A model generated the notes under the pieces. The model saw only the letters and a program-made list of their open reading frames with translations. It searched no databases and was not told the origin of the DNA. The translations under genes and the position numbers were made by a program. Below are positions 21,373-30,112 of a stretch of DNA of 64,000 bases, in pieces. Location: assembly GCF_002223055.1 (NCBI RefSeq), contig NZ_NKFL01000004.1, positions 1,922,001 through 1,986,000 on the forward strand. The letters run 5' to 3'. Each line of letters opens with the position of its first letter. The first letter of the stretch is position 1. Origin of the DNA: Burkholderia sp. HI2500. GTDB lineage: Bacteria > Pseudomonadota > Gammaproteobacteria > Burkholderiales > Burkholderiaceae.

Positions 21373-21459
21373 CCTACATCCCGCAGGCCGCGGCTGCGCT
21401 TGCAAGCGCAGCCCTTCGAGTCCCGCCGGAAGCCGCGCAGGCGGCTTCCTCCGCTCCGC
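21354..21459. repeat. large interrupted inverted repeat built from tRNA-Asp acceptor/T-arm sequence
   Basis: The left arm GCGGAGCGGACGGGACTCG (21354-21372) pairs perfectly with a split right arm: CGAGTCCCG (21417-21425) and TCCGCTCCGC (21450-21459). The 24 bases splitting the right arm contain a 9-bp hairpin (GGAAGCCGC/GCGGCTTCC), and the central spacer holds the 22-bp palindrome centred on GCTTGCAAGC. Together they could form a multi-branched fold. Both arms are tRNA-Asp 3'-end sequence in opposite orientations. Confidence 0.7.
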
Positions 21460-21474
21460 AGTCACGCGCCCGCA

Positions 21475-21555
21475 AGCGGGCACAACCGGAAACGCAAATG
21501 AAAAAGCCCGCACAAGGCGGGCTTCTTCATTTTCTGGCGGAGCGGACGGGACTCG
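21475..21555. repeat. 81-bp direct repeat, proximal copy (overlaps tRNA-Asp 3' end)
   Basis: Identical to 21292-21372; here the last 21 bases are the 3' end of the complete tRNA-Asp gene. The 102 bases between the two copies carry the inverted repeat described separately and no gene. Confidence 0.95.
21501..21524 (-). terminator. terminator after the last tRNA-Asp
   Basis: Read on the minus strand: AAGCCCGC, short loop, GCGGGCTT, then TTTC. It ends the whole tRNA array. Confidence 0.75.
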
Positions 21556-21611
21556 AACCCGCGACCCCCGGCGTGACAGGCCGGTATTCTAACCGACTGA
21601 ACTACCGCTCC
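21535..21611 (-). tRNA. tRNA-Asp(GTC), copy 1
   Basis: A 77-base gene with encoded CCA. Acceptor GGAGCGG/CCGCTCC, anticodon loop CTGTCAC with anticodon GTC, T loop TTCGAGT. Identical in sequence to the copy at 22121-22197. Confidence 0.97.
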
Positions 21612-21684
21612 AGTCTTGCTACTTGCCTGGCAGGCGTCGGTTGCTTCCTGCCGGCGCATCGTTTGTTCGAACGACGCCGAAATC

Positions 21685-21760
21685 TGGCGTCCCCTAGGGG
21701 ATTCGAACCCCTGTACTCACCGTGAAAGGGTGATGTCCTAGGCCTCTAGACGAAGGGGAC
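21685..21760 (-). tRNA. tRNA-Glu(TTC), copy 1
   Basis: A 76-base gene with encoded CCA. Acceptor GTCCCCT/AGGGGAC, anticodon TTC in the CTTTCAC loop, T loop TTCGAAT. Upstream partner of tRNA-Asp copy 1. Confidence 0.97.
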
Positions 21761-21787
21761 AACGTACTGCTTACATCTTTAATGCAA

Positions 21788-21821
21788 AAGCCCGTTCAAA
21801 AAACGTTCTTTGAACGGGCTT
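21788..21821 (-). terminator. terminator between tRNA units 1 and 2
   Basis: Thirteen-bp stem AAGCCCGTTCAAA / TTTGAACGGGCTT; on the minus strand it is followed by a short T run. Confidence 0.65.
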
Positions 21822-21826
21822 CGTTC

Positions 21827-21903
21827 TGGCGGAGCGGACGGGGCTCGAACCCGCGACCCCCGGCGTGACAGGCCGGTATTCTAACCAACTGAACTACCGC
21901 TCC
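21827..21903 (-). tRNA. tRNA-Asp(GTC), copy 2 (variant)
   Basis: Same structure as the other two copies but differing at two positions: one in the D loop and one in the T loop (TTCGAGC instead of TTCGAGT). Neither breaks a stem, so it should be functional. Confidence 0.96.
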
Positions 21904-21981
21904 AGCTTTCTTACTCGCACCTGCAGGACATCGTCACGTTCCTGCCGATGTTGCGACACTTCTACGAAACGCCGCTGAATC

Positions 21982-22057
21982 TGGCGTCCCCTAGGGGATT
22001 CGAACCCCTGTACTCACCGTGAAAGGGTGATGTCCTAGGCCTCTAGACGAAGGGGAC
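21982..22057 (-). tRNA. tRNA-Glu(TTC), copy 2
   Basis: A 76-base gene with anticodon TTC and encoded CCA, same sequence as copies 1 and 3. Confidence 0.97.
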
Positions 22058-22084
22058 AACGTACTGCTTACATCCTTAATACAA

Positions 22085-22115
22085 AAGCCCGCTCAAAAAC
22101 GTCTTGAACGGGCTT
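22085..22115 (-). terminator. terminator between tRNA units 2 and 3
   Basis: Stem AAGCCCGCTCAA / TTGAACGGGCTT with one G-U pair, equivalent in position to 21788-21821. Confidence 0.6.
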
Positions 22116-22120
22116 CGTTC

Positions 22121-22197
22121 TGGCGGAGCGGACGGGACTCGAACCCGCGACCCCCGGCGTGACAGGCCGGTATTCTAACCGACTGAACTACCGCTCC
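22121..22197 (-). tRNA. tRNA-Asp(GTC), copy 3
   Basis: A 77-base gene identical to copy 1; anticodon GTC, encoded CCA. Confidence 0.97.
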
Positions 22198-22276
22198 AGC
22201 TTTCTTACCCTCACCCGCAGGACGTCGGTTACGTTCCTGCAAGCGTTGCGACATTTCTACGAAACGCCGCTGAATC

Positions 22277-22352
22277 TGGCGTCCCCTAGGGGATTCGAAC
22301 CCCTGTACTCACCGTGAAAGGGTGATGTCCTAGGCCTCTAGACGAAGGGGAC
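22277..22352 (-). tRNA. tRNA-Glu(TTC), copy 3
   Basis: A 76-base gene with anticodon TTC and encoded CCA; first Glu gene of the array after tRNA-Ala, across a 138-base spacer. Confidence 0.97.
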
Positions 22353-22490
22353 AAAATCTTTTCAGATCTGTCTGACTTTCGCTATTCACTTTTCAATCAA
22401 CAGCGAAGGCCGAAATTCTAACTGCTTTGAATCATTTTGTGAAGCATTTATTACTACCACTGCTTCGCAAATCAACTCAGCTTGTTCTGA

Positions 22491-22566
<76 letters not shown>

Positions 22567-22584
22567 TTGCAGAACAGAAATGAG

Positions 22585-22613
22585 ATTATATGGAGCTACT
22601 TTGAACTTGTAAA
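22585..22613 (-). promoter_or_regulatory. strong sigma70 promoter of the tRNA array
   Basis: On the minus strand TTTACA (22613-22608) and TATAAT (22590-22585) are separated by exactly 17 bases, about 19 bases before tRNA-Ala. It lies between the gltX stop and the tRNA genes, so the array need not depend on gltX transcription. Confidence 0.85.
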
Positions 22614-22694
22614 TACCCTTTTTGCGATTCGAGCGAAATTTTTTGCGAAGCTGCCGCGATGTCACGCACGGGCAGCTTCGCTCGCCCTCGAACC

Positions 22695-24104
22695 TCAGGC
22701 CAGCGCCGCCTCGATGCGCGACACCACGACATCGCGACCGAACAGCACGAGCACCGCATCGATCGACGGCGTATGCGTCGTACCCGCCACCAGCAGGCGC
22801 ACCGGCATCGCCAGTTGCGGCATCTTCAGCTTGTGCGTGCCGAGCGTCGACTTCAGCGCGGCGGACACGGCCTCCTTCGTCCAGTCGGCCGCCTTCAGCG
22901 CAGCGGCGAGATCGGCCAGCGCCGGACGCACCGCATCGGTCACGTGCTGCGCGAGCGCATCGGCTTCCGGTGCCGGCACACGGTAGAACATCGCGGCGCC
23001 TTCCGCGATCTCCTTGACCGTCGTCGCACGATCCTTCATCAGACCGACCACCGCTTCCAGCGCCGGGCCCGTCGCGATCGCCGCATCGTCGATGCCGAGG
23101 GCGGAGAGGAACGGCTTTGCCAGCTCGGCGAGGCGCGCGTTGTCGGCTTCCTTGATGTAATGCGCGTTCAGCCAGCTCAGCTTGCTGTGGTCGTACTGCG
23201 CGGGCGACTTGCCGAGATGCTCGAGATCGAACCATTCGACGAACTGCTCGCGCGAGAAGATCTCCGCGTCGCCGTGCGACCAGCCGAGGCGCGCGAGATA
23301 GTTGACGACGGCTTCGGGCAGGAAGCCCGCATCGCGGTACGCCATCACGCTCATCGCGCCATGCCGCTTGCTCATCTTCTCGCCCTGCTCGTTCAGCACG
23401 GTCGGCAGGTGCGCGTAGACGGGCGGCTCGCCGCCGAGCGCATTCAGGATGTTGATCTGGCGCGGCGTGTTGTTCACGTGGTCGTCGCCACGGATCACGT
23501 GCGTGATGCCCATGTCCATGTCGTCCACCACCACGCAGAAGTTGTAGATCGGCGTGCCGTCCGGGCGCGCGATCACGAGGTCGTCGAGTTCCTCGTTCGA
23601 GATCTCGACACGCCCCTTCACGGCGTCGTCCCACACAACCGTGCCGGTCAGCGGATTGCGGAAGCGCAGCACCGGCTTCACGCCGGCCGGCGGCTCCGGC
23701 AGCACCTTGCCGGGCTCCGGCCGCCACGTGCCGTCGTAGCGCGGCTTCAGGCCGGCCTCGCGCTGGCGTTCGCGCAGCGCGTCGAGTTCCTCGGCCGACA
23801 TGTAGCACGGGTACGCGAGGCCCTTCTCGAGCATCTGCGCGAGCACCTCGCGATAGCGGTCCATCCGCTGCATCTGGTAGATCGGGCCGTCGTCGAAATC
23901 CAGGCCGAGCCATTGCATCCCTTCGAGGATCGCGTCGACCGCTTCCTGCGACGAACGCTCGACGTCGGTATCCTCGATGCGCAGCACGAACGTGCCCTTC
24001 ATCTTGCGGGCGAACGCCCACGGATAGAGCGCGGAGCGGATGTTGCCGAGGTGGATGAAGCCGGTGGGACTCGGCGCGAAGCGGGTACGGACAGGACGGG
24101 TCAT
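22695..24104 (-). CDS. gltX: glutamyl-tRNA synthetase
   Basis: Class I aminoacyl-tRNA synthetase charging tRNA-Glu. The 469-residue protein starts [15 protein letters not shown] and carries the HIGH-type motif (HLGN) and KMSKR signature ([11 protein letters not shown] near residue 240). The frame is open upstream of ATG 24104 but those residues are not conserved. It is immediately upstream of, and on the same strand as, an array with three tRNA-Glu genes. Confidence 0.97.
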   Translation of the reverse strand: MTRPVRTRFAPSPTGFIHLGNIRSALYPWAFARKMKGTFVLRIEDTDVERSSQEAVDAILEGMQWLGLDFDDGPIYQMQRMDRYREVLAQMLEKGLAYPCYMSAEELDALRERQREAGLKPRYDGTWRPEPGKVLPEPPAGVKPVLRFRNPLTGTVVWDDAVKGRVEISNEELDDLVIARPDGTPIYNFCVVVDDMDMGITHVIRGDDHVNNTPRQINILNALGGEPPVYAHLPTVLNEQGEKMSKRHGAMSVMAYRDAGFLPEAVVNYLARLGWSHGDAEIFSREQFVEWFDLEHLGKSPAQYDHSKLSWLNAHYIKEADNARLAELAKPFLSALGIDDAAIATGPALEAVVGLMKDRATTVKEIAEGAAMFYRVPAPEADALAQHVTDAVRPALADLAAALKAADWTKEAVSAALKSTLGTHKLKMPQLAMPVRLLVAGTTHTPSIDAVLVLFGRDVVVSRIEAALA

Positions 24105-24383
24105 AAACGGTAACTCGAACGCCTGGGGCGCATGAATGATTCGACGCGGGATCGACGGCGGCAGCCCGGACAGCAACGGGGCCGGCGACGCCCGGAACGG
24201 GAAAGAAGCCGGAATTATACTCGCGCCGGACATCGCGCCAAGCGCGCCGCTTGCTTTATGATGTGCGCGCCGCGGCCGCCAGCCGGCGCGGCACCGGCCG
24301 CACGGAACCCCTGCGCGGCCGCTCGGAACCTATCGCCGCCGCGGACCGTGACACCCGCCGCCAAGCCGCCGGAGAACCATTCG

Positions 24384-25298
24384 ATGTCGTCCCCTCGCCT
24401 GTCGCGCCGCCACTTCACGATCGCCGCCGCGTCCGCCAGCCTCGCCGCCTGCACGTCGTTCGGCGACAAATCCCGCCCCGGCGCCGCACTGCCGCAGGAA
24501 AAGCCGGTGAAGATCGGCATCGCCCTCGGCGGCGGCGCCGCGCGCGGCTTCTCGCACATCGGCGTGCTGAAGGCGCTCGAGGCGCGTGGCATCCCGATCG
24601 AGATCGTCGCGGGCACGAGCGCGGGCTCGGTGGTCGGCGCACTCTATGCATCGGGCATGAGCGCCCTTCAGATCAACAAGATCGCGCTCGACATGGACCA
24701 GGCGGCGATCAGCGACTGGGCGCTGCCGTTCCGCTCGCGCGGGCTGCTGCAGGGCGTGGCGCTGCAGAACTTCCTGAACAAGACCCTCAACAACCGGCCG
24801 ATCGAGAAGATGGCGAAGCCGCTCGGCATCGTCGCGACCGATCTGCAGAACGGCCAGCCGATCCTGTTCCAGCAAGGCAATACGGGGCTCGCGGTGCGCG
24901 CATCGTGCAGCGTGCCGTCGGTGTTCGAGCCGGTGAAGATCGGCAACCGCGAGTATGTGGATGGCGGCCTCGTGAGCCCGGTGCCCGCGTCGTATGCGCG
25001 CAAGATGGGCGCGAGCTTCGTGATCGCGGTCGACATCTCGTCCCGGCCGGACGGCGCGGCAACCAATAACCCGATCGAGATGCTGCTGCAGACCTTCACG
25101 ATCATGGGCCAGACGATCAAGACCTACGAGCTCGACAAGTATGCGGACGTCGTGATCCGCCCGAATCTCAACGCGATGGGCGGCAGCGACTTCAACCAGC
25201 GCAACGCGGCGATTCTCGCGGGCGAGGAAGCCGTCGCGCGCATCATGCCGGAGCTGCAGCGCAAGCTCGCGGCAGCACGCGGCGTGGCTGCCGCATAA
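24384..25298 (+). CDS. patatin-like phospholipase, predicted lipoprotein
   Basis: A 304-residue serine acyl hydrolase related to RssA/NTE. The N-terminus has twin arginines (LSRRHFTIA) and a lipobox ending in Cys 23 (SLAAC), so it is probably a membrane-anchored lipoprotein. The oxyanion loop GGGAARG (residues 49-55), nucleophile Ser 79 in GTSAG and the catalytic DGG near residue 195 are all present. Natural substrate unknown. It is divergent from gltX and ends near a bidirectional terminator. Confidence 0.9.
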   Translation: MSSPRLSRRHFTIAAASASLAACTSFGDKSRPGAALPQEKPVKIGIALGGGAARGFSHIGVLKALEARGIPIEIVAGTSAGSVVGALYASGMSALQINKIALDMDQAAISDWALPFRSRGLLQGVALQNFLNKTLNNRPIEKMAKPLGIVATDLQNGQPILFQQGNTGLAVRASCSVPSVFEPVKIGNREYVDGGLVSPVPASYARKMGASFVIAVDISSRPDGAATNNPIEMLLQTFTIMGQTIKTYELDKYADVVIRPNLNAMGGSDFNQRNAAILAGEEAVARIMPELQRKLAAARGVAAA

Positions 25299-25384
25299 AG
25301 CACCGCGATGTTCAGGCCGGCGCGCGCCGCCGGCCCGCCAACGGCTCAACGGTTTTCAGCCCGCCGTTTGCACCGCCCCAAAAC

Positions 25385-25421
25385 AAAAAACCCTGCCGCC
25401 TCTCGGTGACAGGGTTTTTTT
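25385..25421. terminator. bidirectional terminator
   Basis: AAAAAACCCTG / CAGGGTTTTTTT around a 14-base loop, between the convergent patatin and NlpC/P60 genes. Confidence 0.88.
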
Positions 25422-25448
25422 CGATCCGGCCGGGCCGGCCGTCGAACG

Positions 25449-26123
25449 TCAGTTGTTGCCGTTCGCGGAATCGTCGCCGATCGTCGCGCGCACGCGCTGA
25501 CGCAGGTCTTCCGGCTTCATCGGGAACTCCGATTCGAGCCGGCGCGCGCCGGTGAAACGCTTTTCCCAGTAGCCGCTGTCGAGATCGTCGACGCGGATCG
25601 TGCTGCCCGTCGACGGCGAATGCACGAACTTGTTGTCGCCGATGTAGATGCCGACGTGCGAGAACGTACGGCGCATCGTGTTGAAGAACACGAGGTCGCC
25701 CGGCTTGAGGTTGCTCATGCTCACCTTCTCGCCGACGCGGCTCATCTCTTCCGCACGACGCGGCAGCGACATGCCGAGGGTGTCCTGGAACACGTAGCGC
25801 ACGAAGCCGCTGCAGTCGAGGCCCGAATCCGGCGAGTTGCCGCCCCAGCGATAACGCACGCCGATCATGTTCAGCGCGCCGACGACCACGTCGCCTGCCT
25901 TGCCGGCCATGCCCGCGAGGAACGACTTCGCGCCGCCGCTCGACGGCTGCGCGCTGGTCTGCTGGAGGGAGGCATTCGACGCGTTCTGCGTCGAATTCGT
26001 GACATTCTGGTTAAAACTGCTGACTTCGTCGGCGAACGCGCCGGGTGCTGCTGCGAACAGGGCGCCGATGAACAGCCCGGCGATGGTGCGCGCGCATGCC
26101 TGGGTCAGGGATCGATGCTGCAT
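25449..26123 (-). CDS. secreted NlpC/P60 (C40) peptidoglycan endopeptidase
   Basis: A 224-residue exported cell-wall hydrolase. A signal peptide covers about residues 1-31 (AAAPGAFA-D). A Ser/Asn/Gln-rich linker follows, then the NlpC/P60 domain with catalytic Cys 104 (LDCSGFV), His 156 (FSHVGIY) and a third polar residue His 168 (VHSPS). The family cleaves D-Glu-diaminopimelate bonds in peptide stems. No SH3b or LysM domain is present. It sits alone upstream of the yej-type transporter genes on the same strand. Confidence 0.92.
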   Translation of the reverse strand: MQHRSLTQACARTIAGLFIGALFAAAPGAFADEVSSFNQNVTNSTQNASNASLQQTSAQPSSGGAKSFLAGMAGKAGDVVVGALNMIGVRYRWGGNSPDSGLDCSGFVRYVFQDTLGMSLPRRAEEMSRVGEKVSMSNLKPGDLVFFNTMRRTFSHVGIYIGDNKFVHSPSTGSTIRVDDLDSGYWEKRFTGARRLESEFPMKPEDLRQRVRATIGDDSANGNN

Positions 26124-26251
26124 TGGTCGATGGAATGTGCTTAAAAATCAGCTGATTGGCGGAAAATTTCGGTCGATACTAGCCAGCGCGTAATCGTTTG
26201 TCAAAACAAATTAATAAATACAATCGAGATGGTCAGACCATTGGCCGCCTA

Positions 26252-27874
26252 TCACGCTTTCCAGACCGCTTTCAACAGCTTTTGTGTGTAAGGATGTGAC
26301 GGTCTGGTGAAGATGTCGGCCACCTCTCCCGACTCGACGACGGCCCCGTCCTGCATCACCGCGACGCGGTGCGCCATCGCCCCGATCACCTCCAGGTCAT
26401 GGCTGATGAAGACATAGCCGAGGTTGTATTTCTGTTGCAAATTCGCGAGCAGCTTCAGCACCTGCTGCTGGATCGACACGTCGAGCGCGGACGTCGGCTC
26501 GTCGAGGATCAGGATGCGCGGCTCCAGCACCAGCGCCCGCGCGATTGCGATCCGCTGGCGCTGCCCGCCCGAGAATTCGTGCGGATAACGGTGCAGCACC
26601 GTGCGGTCGAGGCCGACTTCGCGCAGCACCGCCAGCGACTTCGCACGCCGTGCGTCGGGCGTCATGTCCGGGCGATGCAGCTCGAGCCCCTCGCCGACGA
26701 TCCGCTCGATCGTGTGACGCGGCGAAAGCGAACTGAACGGATCCTGAAAGACGACCTGCATGTTCGAGCGCAGCGCCGTCTGTTCGCGGCCGCGATAGGT
26801 CGACAGCGCGCGCCCCTGGAATTCGATCGTGCCGCCGGCCGTCTTCTGCAGGCCGAGCAGCGCCATCGCGAGCGTCGACTTCCCCGATCCCGATTCGCCG
26901 ACGATGCCGAGCGTCTCGCCCTGCCGCACCGACACCGACACGTCCGCGACGGCCGTCACCGGCACCGAGCCGAACCAGCCCGCGATGCCCGGCCGCTTGC
27001 GTGCGAACTGCACGCTCACGTGCTGCGCGTCGAGCACGACGGGCGCGATCGGCATCACCGGGGTGACCGCGCGTTGCGGCCGGCTGTTCAAGAGCCGCTG
27101 CGTGTACGGATGCTCGGGTTCCGCGAAGATCCGTTCGACCGGCCCGCTCTCGACGAGCCGGCCGTGCTCCATCACCGCGACGCGATCCGCGAAGTGCCGC
27201 ACGAGATTCAGGTCGTGCGTGATCAGCAGGATCGCCATCCCGCGCTTTTCCGCTTCCTCGCGCTGCAGTTCCAGCAGCAGGTCGACGATCTGCGCGCGGA
27301 TCGTCACGTCGAGCGCGGTGGTCGGTTCGTCGGCCAGCAGCAGGCGCGGCCGGCAGGCGAGCGCCATCGCGATCATCGCGCGCTGCCGCTGGCCGCCCGA
27401 CAACTGGTGCGGATAGCTGTCGACACGCTTCTCCGGCTCCGCGATGCCCGTGCGCGCGAGCAACGCGATCGCGCGCTTGCGCGCCTCGACCGCCGAGACG
27501 CCGTCGTGCAGCACGATCGTCTCGCCGATCTGCACGCCGATCGTATACAGCGGGTTGAGCGCGGTCATCGGCTCCTGGAAGATCATCGCGATGTCCGAGC
27601 CGCGCAGCCCGCGCATCTCGCGCTCGCTCTTGCCGACGAGGTCCTGCCCGGCGAAGCGGATCGCGCCGCTCACGTCGGCGTCGCGCAACAGCCGCAGGAT
27701 CGACAGCGCGGTCACGCTCTTGCCCGACCCCGACTCGCCGACCAGCGCGACGCGCTCGCCGCGTCCGATCGCGAGCGTCACGTCGTCCACCGCGACCGTG
27801 TCGCCGAAGCGCACGTGCAGATGCTCGAGCGTCAGCAACGGCTCGTGCTGCGTCGATACGACCGGTTCGCTCAT
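26252..27874 (-). CDS. yejF: peptide ABC transporter, duplicated ATP-binding protein (YejF-like)
   Basis: A 540-residue fusion of two OppD/OppF-type ATPases powering peptide uptake. Each half has Walker A GESGSGKS, an SGGQRQR signature and a D-E-P Walker B. ATG at 27874 overlaps the permease gene's stop by four bases. The gene is last of the operon yejA-yejB-yejE-yejF. In E. coli the Yej system imports oligopeptides, including microcin C; that role here is by homology. Confidence 0.92.
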   Translation of the reverse strand: MSEPVVSTQHEPLLTLEHLHVRFGDTVAVDDVTLAIGRGERVALVGESGSGKSVTALSILRLLRDADVSGAIRFAGQDLVGKSEREMRGLRGSDIAMIFQEPMTALNPLYTIGVQIGETIVLHDGVSAVEARKRAIALLARTGIAEPEKRVDSYPHQLSGGQRQRAMIAMALACRPRLLLADEPTTALDVTIRAQIVDLLLELQREEAEKRGMAILLITHDLNLVRHFADRVAVMEHGRLVESGPVERIFAEPEHPYTQRLLNSRPQRAVTPVMPIAPVVLDAQHVSVQFARKRPGIAGWFGSVPVTAVADVSVSVRQGETLGIVGESGSGKSTLAMALLGLQKTAGGTIEFQGRALSTYRGREQTALRSNMQVVFQDPFSSLSPRHTIERIVGEGLELHRPDMTPDARRAKSLAVLREVGLDRTVLHRYPHEFSGGQRQRIAIARALVLEPRILILDEPTSALDVSIQQQVLKLLANLQQKYNLGYVFISHDLEVIGAMAHRVAVMQDGAVVESGEVADIFTRPSHPYTQKLLKAVWKA

Positions 27875-28968
27875 CGCTGGCCTCCCGCCGCGCGCACCGA
27901 ATCGGCGATCCGCGTGTCGAGTGCGTTGCGCAGCGCATCGCCCATGAAGGTCAGCAGCAGCAGCGTCGCGACCAGCACGCCGAAGGTCGACAGCGAGATC
28001 CACCACGCGTCGAGGTTGCCCTTGCCTTGCGCGAGCAGCTCGCCGAGGCTCGGGGTCGGCGGCGGCACGCCGAGCCCGAGGAAATCGAGGCTGGTGAGCG
28101 CGAGGATCGAGCCGCTCATCCGGAACGGCAGGAACGTGATCACCGGCGTGAGACTGTTCGGCAGCACGTGGCGCCAGATGATCTGCCAGTTCGTGAGGCC
28201 CATCGCGCGCGCCGCGCGCACGTAATCCTGCGTGCGGTTGCGCAGGAATTCCGCGCGCACGTAGTCGGCGAGCCCGATCCAGCCGAACAGCGACAGCAGC
28301 ACGATCAGCAGCAGGAAGCTCGGCTCGAAGATCGACGCGAAGATGATCAGCAGGTACAGCTCCGGCAACGAGCTCCAGATCTCGATCAGCCGCTGCCCGA
28401 CGATGTCGATGCGTCCGCCGAAGAAGCCCTGCACGGCGCCCGCGGCGATCCCGAGCAGCGTGCCGATCACGGTCAGGATCAGCCCGAACTCGACCGACAC
28501 GCGGAACCCGTACACGAGCCGCGCGAGCAGGTCGCGCCCCTGCGCGTCGGTGCCGAGCCAGTTCGCGCGCGACGGCGGCGCGGGGTTCGGCACGTTCGAG
28601 AAGTAGTTCAGCGTGTCGTAGTAGTAGCGGTTCGGCGGGTAGACGACGAAGTTGCCGGGCGCCTCGAGCCGCTTGCGCACGTACGGATCGAGATAGTCGG
28701 CCGGCGTCGGGAAATCGCCGCCGAAGGTCGTCTCCGGATACGCGTGGAACAACGGGAAATAGTACTGGCCGTCGTAACGCACGACGAGCGGCTTGTCGTT
28801 CGACCACAACGGCGCCGCCACGCTCGCGGCAAAGGCCACGAAAAAGATCACGAAGCTCCAGTAGCCGAGGCGCTGCTGCCTGAAGCGCTGCCATACGCGG
28901 CGCGCGGGCGACGGCGACACGCGGGCGCGCGCCGCGTCGATGCGGGAGGACACGACGGCCCGGTTCAT
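27871..28968 (-). CDS. yejE: peptide ABC transporter permease (YejE-like)
   Basis: A 365-residue inner-membrane permease of the OppC class. A first membrane segment lies near residues 38-54, then a long periplasmic loop with an aromatic YPPNRYYYDTLNYF stretch, then five helices. The EAA loop interacting with the ATPase is at YVRAARAMGLTNWQIIWRHVLPN. It is translationally coupled to yejF. Confidence 0.92.
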   Translation of the reverse strand: MNRAVVSSRIDAARARVSPSPARRVWQRFRQQRLGYWSFVIFFVAFAASVAAPLWSNDKPLVVRYDGQYYFPLFHAYPETTFGGDFPTPADYLDPYVRKRLEAPGNFVVYPPNRYYYDTLNYFSNVPNPAPPSRANWLGTDAQGRDLLARLVYGFRVSVEFGLILTVIGTLLGIAAGAVQGFFGGRIDIVGQRLIEIWSSLPELYLLIIFASIFEPSFLLLIVLLSLFGWIGLADYVRAEFLRNRTQDYVRAARAMGLTNWQIIWRHVLPNSLTPVITFLPFRMSGSILALTSLDFLGLGVPPPTPSLGELLAQGKGNLDAWWISLSTFGVLVATLLLLTFMGDALRNALDTRIADSVRAAGGQR

Positions 28969-29016
28969 CGCGCACCTCGCCCGGTGACGCCGGGCATGCA
29001 GACGGACGGTTTCATG

Positions 29017-30060
29017 TCAGCGCTCCAGGGTGTCGAATTGAATGCGCGGATCGACCCACACATAGCAGAGATCGGAGATCAGCTTGGTCGCGAGCCCGAT
29101 CAGCGTGAACAGGTACAGCGTGCCGAGCACGACCGGATAGTCGCGCCGCACGACCGACTCGTACGACAGCAGCCCGAGGCCGTCGAGCGAGAACAGCGTC
29201 TCGATCAGCAGGCTGCCGGTGAAGAACGCGCCGATGAACGCCGCCGGAAAGCCGACGATCAGCGGCAGCATCGCATTGCGAAACACGTGCTTCCACAGCA
29301 CATTGCGCTCGGAGAGCCCCTTCGCACGCGCGGTCAGCACGTATTGCCGGCGGATCTGGTCGAGGAACGCATTCTTCGTGAGCATCGTGACGACCGCGAA
29401 GCTGCCGACGACCGACGCCGTGATCGGCAGCGCGATGTGCCACAGATAGTCGAGCACCTTGCCGACGAGCGACAGCTGCGCGAAGTTGTCCGACGTGAGC
29501 CCGCGCAGCGGGAACAGCTGCCAGAACGAGCCGCCGCCGAACAGCACGAGCAGCAGCACGCCGAGCACGAAGCCCGGAATCGCATAGCCGACGAGCACGA
29601 CGAGGCTCGTCGCGACGTCGAACGGCGAGCCGTTGCGCACCGCCTTCGCGATGCCGAGCGGCACCGATATCAGGTACGTGAGGAAGAACGTCCACAGCCC
29701 GATGCTGATCGACACGGGTAGCTTCTGCACGACCAGCGACCACACGCTCTGGTGGCGAAAGTAGCTTTCGCCGAGATCGAAGCGCGCGAAGCGCTTGAGC
29801 ATCAGCCAGTAGCGTTCGAGCGGTGGTTTGTCGAAGCCGTACAGCGCCTTGAGCTGCGCGAGCTGCTGCGCGTCGACGCCGGTGTGCGCACGCAACCCGA
29901 ACGGCACCGCGCCCTGCTCCGTCGCGCCCTTGCGCAATTCCTGCACGGCCTGTTCGACGGGGCCGCCCGGCACGAACTGGATCACCGCGAACGTGAGGGT
30001 CAGCACGCCGATGAGCGTCGGGATCATCAGCAGCAGGCGTTTGAGGATGTAGCTCCACAT
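29017..30060 (-). CDS. yejB: peptide ABC transporter permease (YejB-like)
   Basis: A 347-residue permease of the OppB class with six predicted helices, starting MWSYILKRLLLMIPTLIGV. The ATPase-contact EAA loop is at YVLTARAKGLSERNVLWKHVFRN. The ATG at 30060 begins directly at the first helix; upstream in-frame starts fall in the intergenic region. It follows yejA by 52 bases and precedes yejE by 48. Confidence 0.92.
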   Translation of the reverse strand: MWSYILKRLLLMIPTLIGVLTLTFAVIQFVPGGPVEQAVQELRKGATEQGAVPFGLRAHTGVDAQQLAQLKALYGFDKPPLERYWLMLKRFARFDLGESYFRHQSVWSLVVQKLPVSISIGLWTFFLTYLISVPLGIAKAVRNGSPFDVATSLVVLVGYAIPGFVLGVLLLVLFGGGSFWQLFPLRGLTSDNFAQLSLVGKVLDYLWHIALPITASVVGSFAVVTMLTKNAFLDQIRRQYVLTARAKGLSERNVLWKHVFRNAMLPLIVGFPAAFIGAFFTGSLLIETLFSLDGLGLLSYESVVRRDYPVVLGTLYLFTLIGLATKLISDLCYVWVDPRIQFDTLER

Positions 30061-30112
30061 AGGGCGTCGACTCGCGATCGGTAGGCGGGATGGGACGTTG
30101 GGGCGGCGTGGC

